Shown: in pieces, positions 1 through 14,000 of the stretch
Layout of the letters: each line of letters opens with the position of its first letter
How positions within the stretch are numbered: position 1 is the first letter of the stretch
Assembly (NCBI GenBank): GCA_010645155.1
Contig: CM021322.1
Span: forward strand, 3,634,676 to 3,698,675
Direction of reading: 5' to 3'
From: Tigriopus japonicus
Taxonomy: Eukaryota; Arthropoda; Copepoda; Harpacticoida; Harpacticidae
Length of the DNA stretch: 64,000 nt
Position numbers and translations under genes: made by a program
Notes under the pieces: model-generated
Database searches by the model: none
What the model saw: the letters and a program-made list of their open reading frames with translations, nothing else
What the model was told of the DNA's origin: nothing

Positions 1-2054
1 TCAAAATCATTTCCAGTTATCAATATTTGATTGGAAGTTAAACATTGTAATACAAGAGGGGCATAGTGTCACAACAAAAACATCACATTTTTTTCACTTT
101 GTTCAGCCCTTAAGCTTTGCATTTAGCAAACTTCAGGGTCATCTATTATTATGTAAAAGCTTCCTCTTCTCTTAAAGGTCTTGATATTCCAGCGAATTCA
201 TTTCTGAGATTTCTTTGGAACAAGACAGAAAAAGATTAAGGACATGGAGCCCCCATGTAACCTGAATCCATTAGAACCCTTCCTTCAAAATCAAGCAGAA
301 ATTATGCATCAAAAAAAATTCTGCTCATTTTCAACTCTCAAAAGAGTGTCAAATTGAATTTGCCACTCATTATGAAACACATACCATGCACAAAGACACT
401 GCAGTCAATGTCTTTTCACTCCTCAACCAATATTGTACTGAGGTTAAACAACGTCTAGAAGACCAATCTACTGTAGAATCCAATTACCTCGCCATCATGC
501 ATGTCGTACTTTGCACTTTGATCCCACACTCAGATGTGTATGACGAAGAATTTCCCATATCCATTTCGGTGAACTTGATGTATCAATCTTGTGATGTGCC
601 CTGTTCTGGAATTTGAGTCGAAAATGAGTGTGGGAACAGAGGAGAGAGTGATCCATTTCGGTTTGCTGACTACTCACATTTCCTCCATCCAATCGAGAAT
701 TGGATGCATGCAGAGAAAGAGAGAGAGAGAGAGCGAACCAGTCAGAGATGGAGAGATCAGAGTGCCAAACAGAAAGAAAAGAAAGGCACTACTTCAAAAT
801 TACCATTTTAGATTTGATTGTTGTCAGTCTTTTTTTCTTTTCAAGTTTTCCTCTTTCCCATCAAACTTACAAGCTTCAAAGATTCTTTGAGACCTTTTTG
901 ATTTGTTTAAGCCAAGTACCACTGTATTTCTGTGGAATGGGAGACTGGCGATGAGATTTATGGAACAAATCAATGGGGCTCTTCCACAAATGAGACCTTG
1001 CTTGTGTTGTACGCATTGCAAATTTCAGCTCAATTGAATGCGATCCTGAAATAGTTACATCTCATAGCCGTGGATTGAAAACAGCATCCAATGAAAGAGC
1101 ACGCCTTATTGTGGTAAACAATAAGGTCATTTTGCGTCGGATTATGTAGTGTGATTTGAGAGGAAATACTTTTGACTCCAATGTACCACAGAGTTGAAAA
1201 TTGAAACGCGTTATCTACACAACATACGGAAGATCTCATTTTCAGAAAAATGCAATTTTTTTTTCTTTTTAGATTGATCATTCTAATCGCAAGTCCAGAG
1301 AAATTTGGTCGTTCTTGTACGAGCCTTCAAAAGTGGTCGGAATTGAATGGAAACGTAAATTGAATCGAACGGATCTCGAATCTAATTAGCATAAAACTCG
1401 AGGTAATGGAGTATTTGTTTTCTTTATTATTGCCAACAGGTCGATAGAATAAATGGGAAAATCCATGTCTGAGAGAGTCTTAGGAGGATAACAAGAGGAT
1501 TGGTTTCTTTGATCTAACCCAATAAATGTAAGTAGGAAAAGAGAGCTCTGGTGGTAGAAGTTTGTTTGAAGGATAACGAGTGAACAAGAAAATTTGGTAG
1601 GAGGAAAGGATCATCTGAATGATTAACAATGTGCCTTCAAAAAAGGCCGCTTAAGGCGTATGAGTGGCAGGAAAGCTGAAAAACGAGATTGTTTCTGGAC
1701 TGGAAAAGCTTTCTCCCAAGGTAGTTATTGGGGTGAACGGGGTTGTTTCAAAAGAGGAACTTGTAGTTGGATGTAATGATAATAATGTTCTCGTGGTACT
1801 AATCATCCAAGAGAGGACTGAGAAGGCAGGTTTCTCTCTCGGAAACCAAATTTGCTGGCTTGCGAAGAGGTTGGTCGATCTTGGTTGGTTGGTTGGTTGG
1901 TTCACCACGATGCTAATGAGAATTGGAAAGCGTAGGAGAAAAGAATCAAGAACAAGGAGACGAGAATGAGAAAGCCTTGACAAATCAGTAGAAAAGAGAA
2001 AACTTCGGTGAAGATCACGAGGAACCGAGGAGGGAAATGCAAATGGGACTCAGA
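1..2054. other. Intergenic region 3' of NAXD
   Basis: No supportable gene was seen on either strand; reading frames are short and lack splice-linked continuation or recognisable motifs. It holds a purine run of GA repeats near 712-734 and a (TTGG)n microsatellite at about 1881-1902. The last few hundred bases probably contain the 3' UTR of the NAXD gene, whose stop codon is at 2055-2057 on the minus strand. Confidence 0.6.
1881..1902. repeat. (TTGG)n microsatellite
   Basis: About five uninterrupted TTGG units are visible. It is a simple repeat with no evident coding role. Confidence 0.8.
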
Positions 2055-5000
2055 TCAAATACACGTCTCGGACTCAAAAAGGCGGTGAAAGGCGGTTCCG
2101 ATTTGGTCAATGAGATCCGTTGTGGTGGTGGCACGCCCATGACGCGAGAAGGCCTGGGCGGCACAGGCACGAGAAAGGCGGCAGGCGGCCCAACCGGCCA
2201 ACACGCCCGGACCCGGATCTGGGCAATCGTCCTTGAGACGCGTGGCCCAATGCATGAACACAGCGCAAGAGCCCGCCAAGATATCACCCTGACCGCCACA
2301 CCTGCAAACAAAACGACAGAAACAGAGCTCAGTACGAGGCAAGGGAAAAATCAGTTTTAACTCGAATTTCAATATTTATTCATCAAGTATTGAGCTTTTT
2401 TTTATCTCTTTCGATTGTTTTGGTTTGTAAACAAACTCCCCAAATCTCTGCGTGGCGATTGTGGTCGTCCCAGAGCTGAGAATAGGTGAGTTGTGGTGGG
2501 CATTTGGAAGTGTCTTCGTATGTAGGTGTACTTGGAAGTACAGCAAAACAAGGTACCAACCTAGAGTACTTATTGTCTCATTTTAAGGTTCGAAATACAA
2601 AAATTGTATCTTGCAAAATGAGCTGTGATCGTCTTCAAAAGTACTTGTCACGCTATCTTCTCTTTTATTTTAACTCTTCTTCACATGTTCTTAATAACTC
2701 ACCTTTTATTGCCAAGCATAATTTTTTGCCGCAGTTGGTCTTAACCCCTCATGAATAGAAAGTTAAATTAAACTAAATAAGAACGAAAATTAAAACGAAG
2801 ATCTTGCTACATTTTAAACCCAAATGTTTCTCGACATATTTCATTAAAAAACAAGAAAAAGCAATTTCAAAGTTGGAAAATAGTGACCCTTCTGACACAA
2901 AGGACGAGAAGAAGTGTAAAAACATGGTCAGACAGGGCTTATGCGTCTTCATCTCGTGCTTTTGTTGCTAATGAGTCTGTACATCACTGAGATTCTTTCA
3001 TGGCAGGATATTCCCAATGGAGAAAATTCCAAATACAACTATCCGAACCTTCATCGAACCAGCGTATAATTTACGATCAAACCTTTCGAGTTCCTTCTGT
3101 GTTTTTGCCACTTCGAAAACTTTTTCCTTCGAGTTGGCTTGCTTGAGCATTCATTACACGAATCGCAACCTTAGATCGATTTAGGATCGGAAAAAGGTGA
3201 GGAGGATCTTGATCTTTTCTGTTGAAAGTTCTTTTTCTCTCACATTCAAACCTCACGTTAAATCCTCGGGGAAAAAAGAGACAAGGCAAAGTCTAAGCTG
3301 TAATTTCTTCATTTCTTTTCCCTCAGTTGGGGGATCAGTTTGAAGGTCCAAAGGAAGCCTGGTTCTACTGCAGCCTACTTTATTTAAAGGCCGCAGAATC
3401 CCAGGATAATCTGTTTCTCCGAGAACACCAAGCATTCTTTATCGATCGGGAGATCACTTCCAAGTGTGTCTTGGGGAATATTGGGAACATCGAACCCACT
3501 TGAACAAAGTTCCAAATGTCGAGGGGCTTTGTCGACAGAAAATGGTAGAGCATTTATCCTTGTTCTCTTTGGTATACAAATTGAATAAAAATTGTACCAG
3601 GGCATTCGTAACCCCAAGAACAAAATTTTTGTTTTTAGTGCAATCGATTTGATTAGTGTTTTTAAAATTTCCCCCAAAAAAATGTTGCAAGAGAGCCGTG
3701 AGTAACGGTGAAAATATTTAACATAATCCAAACTGGCTTTATTTGCTATTTTAAGACACTTATTGGTAAACTTTGTAATTGTCATTTTTACCTTCAATTT
3801 AAAATCCAGACCTAAAAAAGCTGTCAGTGTTTTTTTAACTTGAAAATGGGACATGTTGAGCACATCTGATAATTAGCAAACAAGATAAGAAAGGAACCTA
3901 AAATTAGTAGTTGAAATTTAATATTGATAATAAGTTGCCTTTTCGCATATTAACGCCCACTGGTTTTGGTCTCTTACTTCTACTTACTTTTACTTCCACT
4001 TATCATTTTAATATCTTATCTATTCGTCTCGCCACTTTTAGTTTACATCTCTTTGTTTTGCCATTTTCAGGTTTATTTTTCATTTTCGTTTCCTTTTTGC
4101 TTATTTGCCGCCTAGTGAGGCCTAAAAGGCTTTGTTTACAAGCCAGAAATTTGCACCACGAACCGTGAGGCTCTCGAATAACAAGGAAAATGCACCTTTT
4201 TCTCTTTCGAAGAAAATTAACTTAAAAAACAAAAGAAGAAAACCTCTTGGCGTGACAAACATGGCCTGTTTGATTACGAATTTGAAAAGATGCCGGAAAT
4301 ATGGTTTGAGCCAAGGTGGAACACATCACTGATATTGGATGTTCCATAAAGAAATAACATACCGCTCCTTCCCACGTTTGGTTGCCAATGGTATAAATCC
4401 ATATTTTTTTGTGTTGGAAGACGGTTAAGTTTTGATTCCAAAGAATGTAGTTTTTGAGGGTGTTAGTTGGCCGGGATCGAACCCCAATCTTGCAAATAGA
4501 CGCACTTCAACTTTATCCCATACCCCAACCGGATGGAACCGTTCCAACAAAGACAAAGGCCATTTTTATCTTGAAAACAGTCTTTTATAACAAAAAAGAA
4601 AGACCGTTTTTGTTCCATGTGAACAAGGGAAATGACGAATCATTTGGCTCTAGTTTCTTACGCTCTCTCAGTTTTATCAACATAAGATTGAGGAGATGTT
4701 AGGAGCATTGTCCCTCTTCCTTTATGCACAGTACAACTCCTTCTTTAATCTTCATACCGAGTGTTTCAAAAGGTACCGAACTTCTATCAATGTCTTCCAT
4801 AGCTTATGCTCAAAGTTTCGCTTCCACTGTATTTACATATTCAAGTAGTAATTAATTAAATGATTAGCTTAAAAATAAAAAAACAGAACTTCGCATTTTC
4901 TGTTTTATCTCTTGAATGTTGTCCATAAACGTATGAAGCGAATGATCGCCAAGCATTACATTTTATTCATACTTTTTCGTTTTCTTCCGAGTCACCCTGT

Positions 5001-8000
5001 CCCTATGTAAGAAAAAGGCCTGAAGAAACTTACCGCCTAGGACATCCTTCGTCGACACAGCTCTCCGTATGTTTGCCATTGGAGATGATGTCGATTGAAC
5101 CTTTATGCACGATGGTCACGCCTCCCAAGGCTCTTGACACCTCGTTGACCATTTCTGGATCAGGTGAGCTGGATGGTTTGACATCGCCACGTTTTAGCAC
5201 CGTGTGGACCAAACGAGAAAACTCCATGGCGTTTGGAGTCAGGACGGCCTTCTTGTAGCCTTGGATAAGGCCGGGACTGTTTATGAGATGCCACAAGCCA
5301 TCGGCATCTATCACAAGTGGAATGTTATGGGACTTCACCTGCAATCAACGTAGAAATGGGGCTAATTTTACGGCCATCTTAAAATGTCGCGCACTTTCCA
5401 ATAAACTAGGATGAAAATTGCATTCTATTACTCGGCAAACGAGCTCTGTCAAGGCCCAGATTGGACTCATTTAATCGTAATGACCGATGCAAAATCCGTG
5501 GAACTGGGACAGCATTGATTCTTTGCTTTTCTGCTCTAAATAAAAATGAAGGCCTGAGGTGGAACAACAAAAAAAATGCCTGACAAATCATTTTCTGGCC
5601 AGGGTGGAACAGGTCCAGAGACAATTCAAAATCTTCCCACGATTCTCAATTCACCCGAGCTTGACAAACTGTCGCAAGTACGAAGCTAGGAATTAGAATT
5701 CTTAACCTTGGAGTTCATTCTCAGTGAACAATGTAATCTTTTGACCTTCATCATGGAACGATCCGAGAGGAACATGAATGGAGGGAACATCATACAGACG
5801 TAGTGGTCTTTTTCTCACATGACAAATTGATGTTCATTCAAAATGAATCTGGCTCGTTCCAATGCAAACCACGTCCCACAATGATTCATGGTGGGAACAT
5901 GCAATGGAAACCAAAGAAGGTCAAGCTTCGAACATAAATTTTGATCTCATTTAAGCGAGCATAAAACACGACACTTCGGTGTCCTATCCGTTCCCAAGGG
6001 AGATATTCTTCTTGGTTAAAACTCGTCTCTAGAGACCGAACTTCATCATGCAGACATTTGTGTTATTCACGAAGGCTTGTTCTCTTCTCTGTCGGAATGG
6101 GCAATTACTAGGGACAGACGGAAATTGCAAAAAAAAAAAGTTTTTTTTTATTCACAATAAAAATGCAAAGTTTCGCTCAAAAATTGTAGAATTAAGGAAA
6201 TTTGAAAACAAAGCTCATTATAATGTAAAGCGCAAACAACTAATCATATCTGCAATATTGGACTAAAGACATTTCCCTCAATATTCTAAAATTTTGAATT
6301 TAATGGTGAAATAAAAGGTTTAACAATTCAATTTTTCTTGCCAAGTGAAGCTTTTCTACCTTTTCACTGTGTGAGAAAATAAACTCAGCTTTTCTCAAAC
6401 CTTTGCATATTAAAAGGAAAAAGACAGCAAATGGACGAAAACGTCGTAATTGCTCGAGGAAACTGAAAGAAAAGGGAGCACCAAAATAACTTGATGGTTT
6501 CCCTTCCCAAGAGATTTACAGGCCAACATGAAGTTGATTGGAACAACGAAGAGGTTCTCTCTTAGGAAATGTATATACTATATAAGTGCGCAAGAAACCT
6601 AAACACTATTGTTTTTATGAAATTCCAGTCTATATTCAAGAATCCGACTTTACACAAGCTCCTATTCATCGAAAAACTGAAAATTCAGTTTGAAAAAAAA
6701 TGCGTGAAAGTTCGTCATGGGGTTCCAAAACGCTAACGATATTAGAGGAAAAAAACCCACAGCATTTTGCCAACATTTAAAGCATGGAAGCAAAACAAAG
6801 TCAATTGCACGACCCTAATACTTATTTGCCTCTTTTTGACACTTTGCACAACATAACGAAAACATGATCCTTTAATGATGGGGTTTGTGTTGATCGCCAA
6901 CTCCAAGAAACACCTCTCTAAGCTTGACTTGAACTTGAGGTGTTCCAATCGATATTTCTGGTTGAATAACAACTAAAAAGCCTTTTGTAATTTGAAAGTT
7001 TTTGCTCATACTCGAGTTGTTCCCTTGGGTTTCTCACGGACAGCCCTTGACACCACCCATGAAGGCCATTTTTTGACAAATCCACCTTTTGCAGAGATCC
7101 AAACTTTACCTTCAAAGGGGTCAAATCCGTATTTGCTGGAACTGAATTGCCTCTGCTAACGAATAGCCCAAAGGCAGACGTTTGATCCTAGATGCTCATA
7201 ACTGGCTGACCATTCAGAGTCCTCGGATTACTTCATTATCCATCTTGTCCTTGTCGCATTGTTCTAACAACTTGAAAATGGAGGAAATCAGCTCGCGGAC
7301 AACACTCTGAGAAACTCGGACTGAATTTACTCCATCCATGTGCGTGACCGATTCGGTTTGTGTCAGAAAAAAAGATGTACCCTAAGGACGTACGTTCACC
7401 ATGACGGTCAGTGAGTGATCTCAAAAATATGCACAAGCGGTTGAACAACGAGAAAAAATGAGGGAAGGAAGAGAAAATCCAAAGTACAGTCGACTCTCAA
7501 AAAAATTCCACTCCATCTCATAGTATGCTTCTTTTATGTTTCTACCTTTCTACTAATAACTAATAACTATGGGAATGATAATGATGAGTTCAAAGATTAC
7601 CTGCATACTTTTCTGGCTAGTGATGGACCGAAAGGGCTCTTAACCGAAAGCATTTGACTACAAAGTTAAAGTTATATACTTGCAAAATTGTCTTGAAAAA
7701 TATAGATTGCTTATATGTTTGATGTGTTTTTCAATAAGAAAACGCAAGTTTCAGACGTTTTTGGATTGAAAAAAAATCTTCGATTTTGTAGTCGACCTCC
7801 ATTTTCATAAGGCATGTCTTATTTCGGTGTCGGTAGACATACCCGAAACCGAAATTTCGGCAGAAAGTGCATTCGGTCCATCACTACTTCTGGTAGTTCC
7901 TTCTAGTTCATGAACCCTCTTATGTCTGTCTTTATGTTTGGTGAACTTTTTCTGTGCTGACGAAAGGGCTCACTTTATCGGCAGTCAACTGAGGTCAAGA

Positions 8001-11000
8001 TTTATGGGTCGTGTGCTCTTTCCATTGAAAAATAAATCCATCAACGATCATTTAGTTCTTACTTTGACATAAATCATTTTCGACTTATGAAGGCTTCTAT
8101 TGATTTGACGCACTCCCACAATTACATAAGCAAAGCTTCCTTCAAAGAGCCTTTCTTTCCATTTGATCCACTTTGACTTAGCGTGTGGGTCGTGTTTGGA
8201 ACACCCTTGGTCTCAAAAGAGATCGACCACCAAAAGAGATGGAGTGCATAATATCTCCATCATCCTTCCAAAGCAATCGAGCACTGGCTTACTAGGTACG
8301 TAGTAATATCCTTTTGGACAAGCGGAATCGTTCCGGACCCAAAGAGGCGAGGTAAATGGAGAATATTTTCCATGGATCAATGAACGACTGACTGGTTGAT
8401 CCAATTCGGCTCTCGACTGAAGCTCACACAATGGGAACCCGTCACAACTTTCTTCCTTCTGCCCTTCCGACTAAGATTAAAGACACCACTACAAAACAAG
8501 AAAAAAGTGAAAGAAGAACCGGAAACTTCGAGCTTACAAACAATGCTTTAAGGATGAAGGATTTGAACTAATTGAGCTGCCCAAGATACAGTCGAGTGTC
8601 ATGCCGTGTAGTTATTTGGAAGATGTTTGAATATTACCAAGGCGGGGGGGTGTGTATTTGAATGCCAGAAAATCTGGAAAAACTTTTACGAGCTATGCAA
8701 ATTTTATAGGCCTCTCAAAACTTCGGGAAGTATGAGCTTGTCGGCAGCAAATCTTTTGGCAGGCATTCAAGGATGAAAACAGTGAGGTCGAGAGAATCCG
8801 GTCAAGGCCGTCGTCATTCTCATAAGAATTTTGAGAAATCGCTAGCGGATGTTAAGTGTCATTTTGACTACTGAGGTCACATAGATCTATCAATGAAGCT
8901 TGGACCTACTTATCATTGAAAACAAAGAACTACTTCAGACAAGACTAAGTTCCTTTTGAATGCTCCGTCAAAACAGCTTCATATTGCATTTTGTCTTCAG
9001 TTGAAACATGGAAATAAGAATGGGAATGAATGAGTCAATCCTCGAGTTATTTGGGTCACCATTCACTCAACGTTAGCTTCTCCTTTACTTCTCAGATCTA
9101 TGAAGATTAAATATTGTCAGTTTCTAAGCGGACAGAACGGAAAAAAAGATTCCAGGAAGTCGAGTCAGCTGACAACTCGTCAGGATGTAAATCTTTATAT
9201 AAAGCGATTGCTTTTTATGAATATGACATTAGGGTCGAGGGCCAGAAAAAGAAAGGGGGAGCTGGATTCTTAAACGCTATTTCTCCTACATTGAACTATA
9301 CGATCGGCTTAGAAAAGGTTGGGCTATCCCCTTGTTCCATGTTCATGGATGGATATTGCTGACATGACAAAAGAGCCTCTTCCGACGATACATCAAAATG
9401 CATCTTCGGCGTTCAATATAGAGGAAATTGCCTGGAACATAATTTAATTGACTCTTGACGATGGCGAGCCAATGGTTTGGGCAAGTAGAAGAAGAGGAAG
9501 AAGGAGTGTTCCAACAACTTTTCCACAAAAAAGGCAAAGTGCCGAAAGACGGAGCACTTTTCCTGGACCGTTCGTTCTCCTTGGCTAAACTTTTTACAGC
9601 TGCTCGATCCCTTTTTCCCATTTAGTATTACCTTGACTACGTGATACTTTGGCCGGTCCCATTATCGGACGACTCGGTCCAACGACGATCTAAGGGTTGT
9701 TTTGGTGACCTCGTCCCACCAAAGTCCCTCTTCCCCCTCACAACACGGGATATAACTGCTTTAACGATAAGAACGAGGACAAGTGTATTTATGGAGTGAC
9801 ATGGCTTTACGCTGCAGAGGTCAACAAATTCAAACGCCTTTCCCTTGTGGGATAAAAATACAGATTCCCCTTTACTTTTACTACTTCTGTACTTGGAACG
9901 AATTGACTTGAGCGATATAAAGTTGGATCTGGAGCAAGAAAAGTTTTCTTATTAAGGTGGCCCACCTGCTTGCACTTGCGGTACAATCATGTGGTGTGGA
10001 GTACGAGTGCGTTGGTTGGCGGTTTCCAAACAGCTTCTCATTTATGAAACCACCCAGAGTTCCCCGTTTCATTTGAGCATTGACATTGGAGAAAATTTGC
10101 AGCAACATTCTCTCATCTCTGTACACCAATTGAAGGGAAAGGGGACGTGCATTCTTTCCCTCCCATATATTCGAACAAGGGCCACGTGTCGCTTTGTCTT
10201 GGTGGGCTTGAAAAAGCTCTGAAACTGGCATTCTTATGACGAACCAGAGACTCGTGTTCCACATCATCGTTCTCGTCCGTCTGCCTCGATCGTTCCCAAG
10301 AAACCAAAAACATTTCCCTTTACTCGCGTTCCCTGGGATCTTGTGTGGAGATTCCAAGATTGAAAAGTATGTCATGCCTCAAACCATAAAGTTAATGGTT
10401 CATAGACTCATACTTGGTACGGCGTTTTCACTCCATCCACGCTTCTATCCGACAACCATATCTATCTCGGTCTTTTTTCATCGGAATACTAGACTGTGGT
10501 ACGGATGTATGGACAGCACATTGAGTGAATAAATAGAGCTGTTGAGCTACAAGAAACCTTGGAAAGCCATCATTTCCGTCTTGCCTAATGGTGCTCGACC
10601 AAACTTGATTTGTCGTAAGCGGTTCCAACTTCAGAATGAGCCTTTTTCCCTTTCATATCGCTAAAAAGAGTCCTGAAGGTCATGTGTTCGCTTTGGAACA
10701 ATTTAAGCCGGAGAACTTGGTTGCTTTAGATAACAAAAGAAGAAGAGATGCTAATTTCCATGGGACCCCGCCTACTTTCTTTGGCTACAAGAAACCTCTT
10801 CATAGTTCTTACGACCACTTTTCCTTGGCATCCTCCCCTACTTCACATGAATGAGATTCCAAGTAAGGCACTCGATACGATTTCAGTTGTCGGTGCCAAA
10901 AACTCGACGATGACGATCAAGGGTCTGACTGCGGAAGTTGCTTAATGTCATGCTGTATAGCAATTAAAGCTTGGGGCCTCTAAATCCAGGGCTCGCCATA

Positions 11001-14000
11001 AACTTCCGTCTCTGAAGCAGCAGGCCATTATTATGAACTTGCCAAAGAAAAGGCGTTCCAAATTTGCATGGGAACAGGGTCTCAAAAGCAATGCTCAGTG
11101 ACGCAGTGGTGGTGGGAACTTGGATGCTTTTAGGACAAAAAAGCTTCGTCCTTCCATTTACGAAAGATATGGAGTTTATCTATGCCACAGAGATGTTAAT
11201 AAATCATTTCAGGTCTTTCCATCTCAAGTCTTCTTTTGTGGTGGAGCACTTATGGAACCTAGTCCAAACGTTTCATTCCCTCAAAAGTGAGAGTGAAGGC
11301 CAGATGTGCTTTGAATGCATTATTCACTTTCAGATGCGTTGTTCACGGCCAAGTTTTGGGGGGACAAAGTTCGATAAAGTAACACCCAAAGAGAGGTGAA
11401 GGAACATAAGTAGCCCAGAGTTTGTCGGCATTGAATTTGGGTGTCACGGACTAAGATGTAATCGAAGGTGCGAGCGAATGGAGGAGAGAAATTCAAACTT
11501 GGGAACTGAAAAGATCCGAAATCGATATGCTTTGTGCATCACGCCAGATTACTAATGAATAGTTGGAACATCTAGTTGGACATGACAAGCGAGGGAACCA
11601 ATGAATCACGAAAAGCAACTTGGCTTGGAACAGTTTTTTATGCGTGAGTGATTGTTGGATTCTTTGAGGATAGCATCAAAGCAGAACATGCAAACTGTTC
11701 AATCTTGTGAGGGTTTGGCCAACCAAATTTTGGCACTTTTGGCGTTTTCAGACATTGACTGGATAGAAGCAAGATATTGGATTTGGCTCGACAGCAAAAA
11801 AACGTCGGTTTCTGGTATATTGGTATATTTTTGGCATGAGGATTATTTTGAATTCCCACGTTCTGCAACACGGAAAGCTCCATTAACCTTGAATTGGCGA
11901 AGATTAACTGAAAATGATCGGTGCAAAGCAGTCTTTTTCTAAGATCCACAAGCAGAAAAGAACCCATGATTGAACCCTTTGGACGTAAATAAATTCACCT
12001 TTTTCGGAAGGGTTTTTGGATCGGAAGATTTTCTCGGAAGCCGTTACTACCACTTAATTATTAATCTTACTTGCTTCTTTTATAATATTGCAGATTGGAA
12101 ACGCAACTCCTGTTTGCAAATGATTTTAATGATTTCATTCGCAATTTCATCTTTCTAGTTGCATTTCATTTTCATTTTGCGGTTCAACTCTTTTTGCTCT
12201 GAAAATATTTCAAGTATTCGCATTTGTGGTTTGGCGTTGCTTCATTTCTGCAACCCTTGCAACTTTAAAAAACCATTTGGCTGGTGAATTACTATTTTAC
12301 TATTATCAAATTACAGCACTTAAAGTAGGTTTATGTTTAGAAGCCTGAAAGTTTTAACCTCTGCCCTTGAAAATAGACTGATTTACCTGGAAATTCAAGA
12401 CTTTTAATCGCTACAGTTTCAAAGCCCATTCCGTTGATGACTTTCCAACAATCATAGACATCATAGATATGTGTGTGTAATTTGCTAATGTTCTGACTTT
12501 TATACCCCCGTCCTTTGACAAAAGAAGCCCATTTATTCAATACACTAACTTTCTTGCCAGTCATTCAAGTTTTGCACTTTCCGTCTCCTAGTTTCGCCGT
12601 TTCGACCCACTAAATTCATTATTCGAAAGTTCATTCTAGTGGCTCTCCAACTAATCAACTACATACGTTTGTGCCACATGGTGAGAGGGTCTGTTGGGGC
12701 ACACATGTTGTCCAATTGGAAAACGTAGACCATGCTTAGTCAGCAATGACTTGACTGGGGTTTGTACGTACCCAGTGGGTGGGGGATTCAGACAGATTCC
12801 CCATCTCTCTCTCTCTATGCTGATTCGGGATGAATTGGATCACTTAGTGGACAGATTAATTTCTTGTGGTCAGTTATACCACTGTACAAAATAGTCGACA
12901 AAAGCAAGGATAAACTCTCTATCATTTGCCAACTAGATACTTGAACATTAATAGACGGGGATTAGGAGTAACTTGGTCTCCAACCGTTTTCAACTAAGGT
13001 TAATGGAACTCTATGCTTGGAGAAGACAATGGGACAATCAAGTAAGACCCCTTCATCCGCTCTTTCCGTAGACAAGTCGACGTTTTCCCCTCAGGGAAAG
13101 TAAGCCAAGGATGGGAATCCAATCAAGACATGGTCCGGGGATATCTGATGGGGGAAAGTTCTTAATACCACTCTCGAGAATCTGACAGTTTTCTTTTAGA
13201 AATAATGTGAGAAGTGAAGCGGCCCATGATGAAAAGGCTCGGAATGAAGAGAAGACCCGAGAGGAGGTTATTACGCCAATCCCAGAGTCTTCCAATGAAG
13301 CCTGTCCATTGGTCCTTTGTGCCAGAGAGCCTTGGCTTGGTGAGGGGCCCCGAGAGAGAAACGAGTCGAGAAATGGTTCGGAACGACTACACTGTAAAAT
13401 ACGGATGAGTGCCCTTGAAGGGACCGACTTTCATGGCTTTGCAACAGACAATATTTTACCATCCCAATGAACATGATCCAGTCAAATTAGTCTCCTGTGG
13501 AGAGTAAATTCAAGAAAGGACTCATCGATTATCCTTCACTCCCAGGCGAATTATTGATAGGGTTTCCCGGTCATGTATTTTTTCATACTCTCAACGAACT
13601 ATCCTGCGATATTGGAACTTACCTTCTCGATGATGATGGATATTCGACCAAGCATGGATTGGTTCCGACCCAAACCTGGTCCTGAAAAGAGAAGCCATTT
13701 GGAAGGTTTGAAACTTTTTCCTGCCCCCAAGAATGTGTTTAAGCTAGTTGCCAACACACTAGAAAGTCATTCTCATTGTCTACCATCCATCTCTCCTCCC
13801 CTTCTCTCACACGAAAACGACGACCCATCTTCCAATAAGAATACCCATCTTACTCGACCTAGGCACTGCAAACCGTTGGGTAATGATTCGAACTCATTAG
13901 TGACCATCAGCTCGCTGAAAATACACTACGGTGTTTCCTTTGGCCACACACCTTTGAGAACGAGCAAAAGAGAAGTATGATCTTGGTAAAAGAATCTTCA

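Noticed and set aside
9881..10375. 164-codon open frame on the minus strand
   Set aside because: No recognisable domain, ordinary low-information composition, no in-phase splice partners; it lies inside the long NAXD intron.
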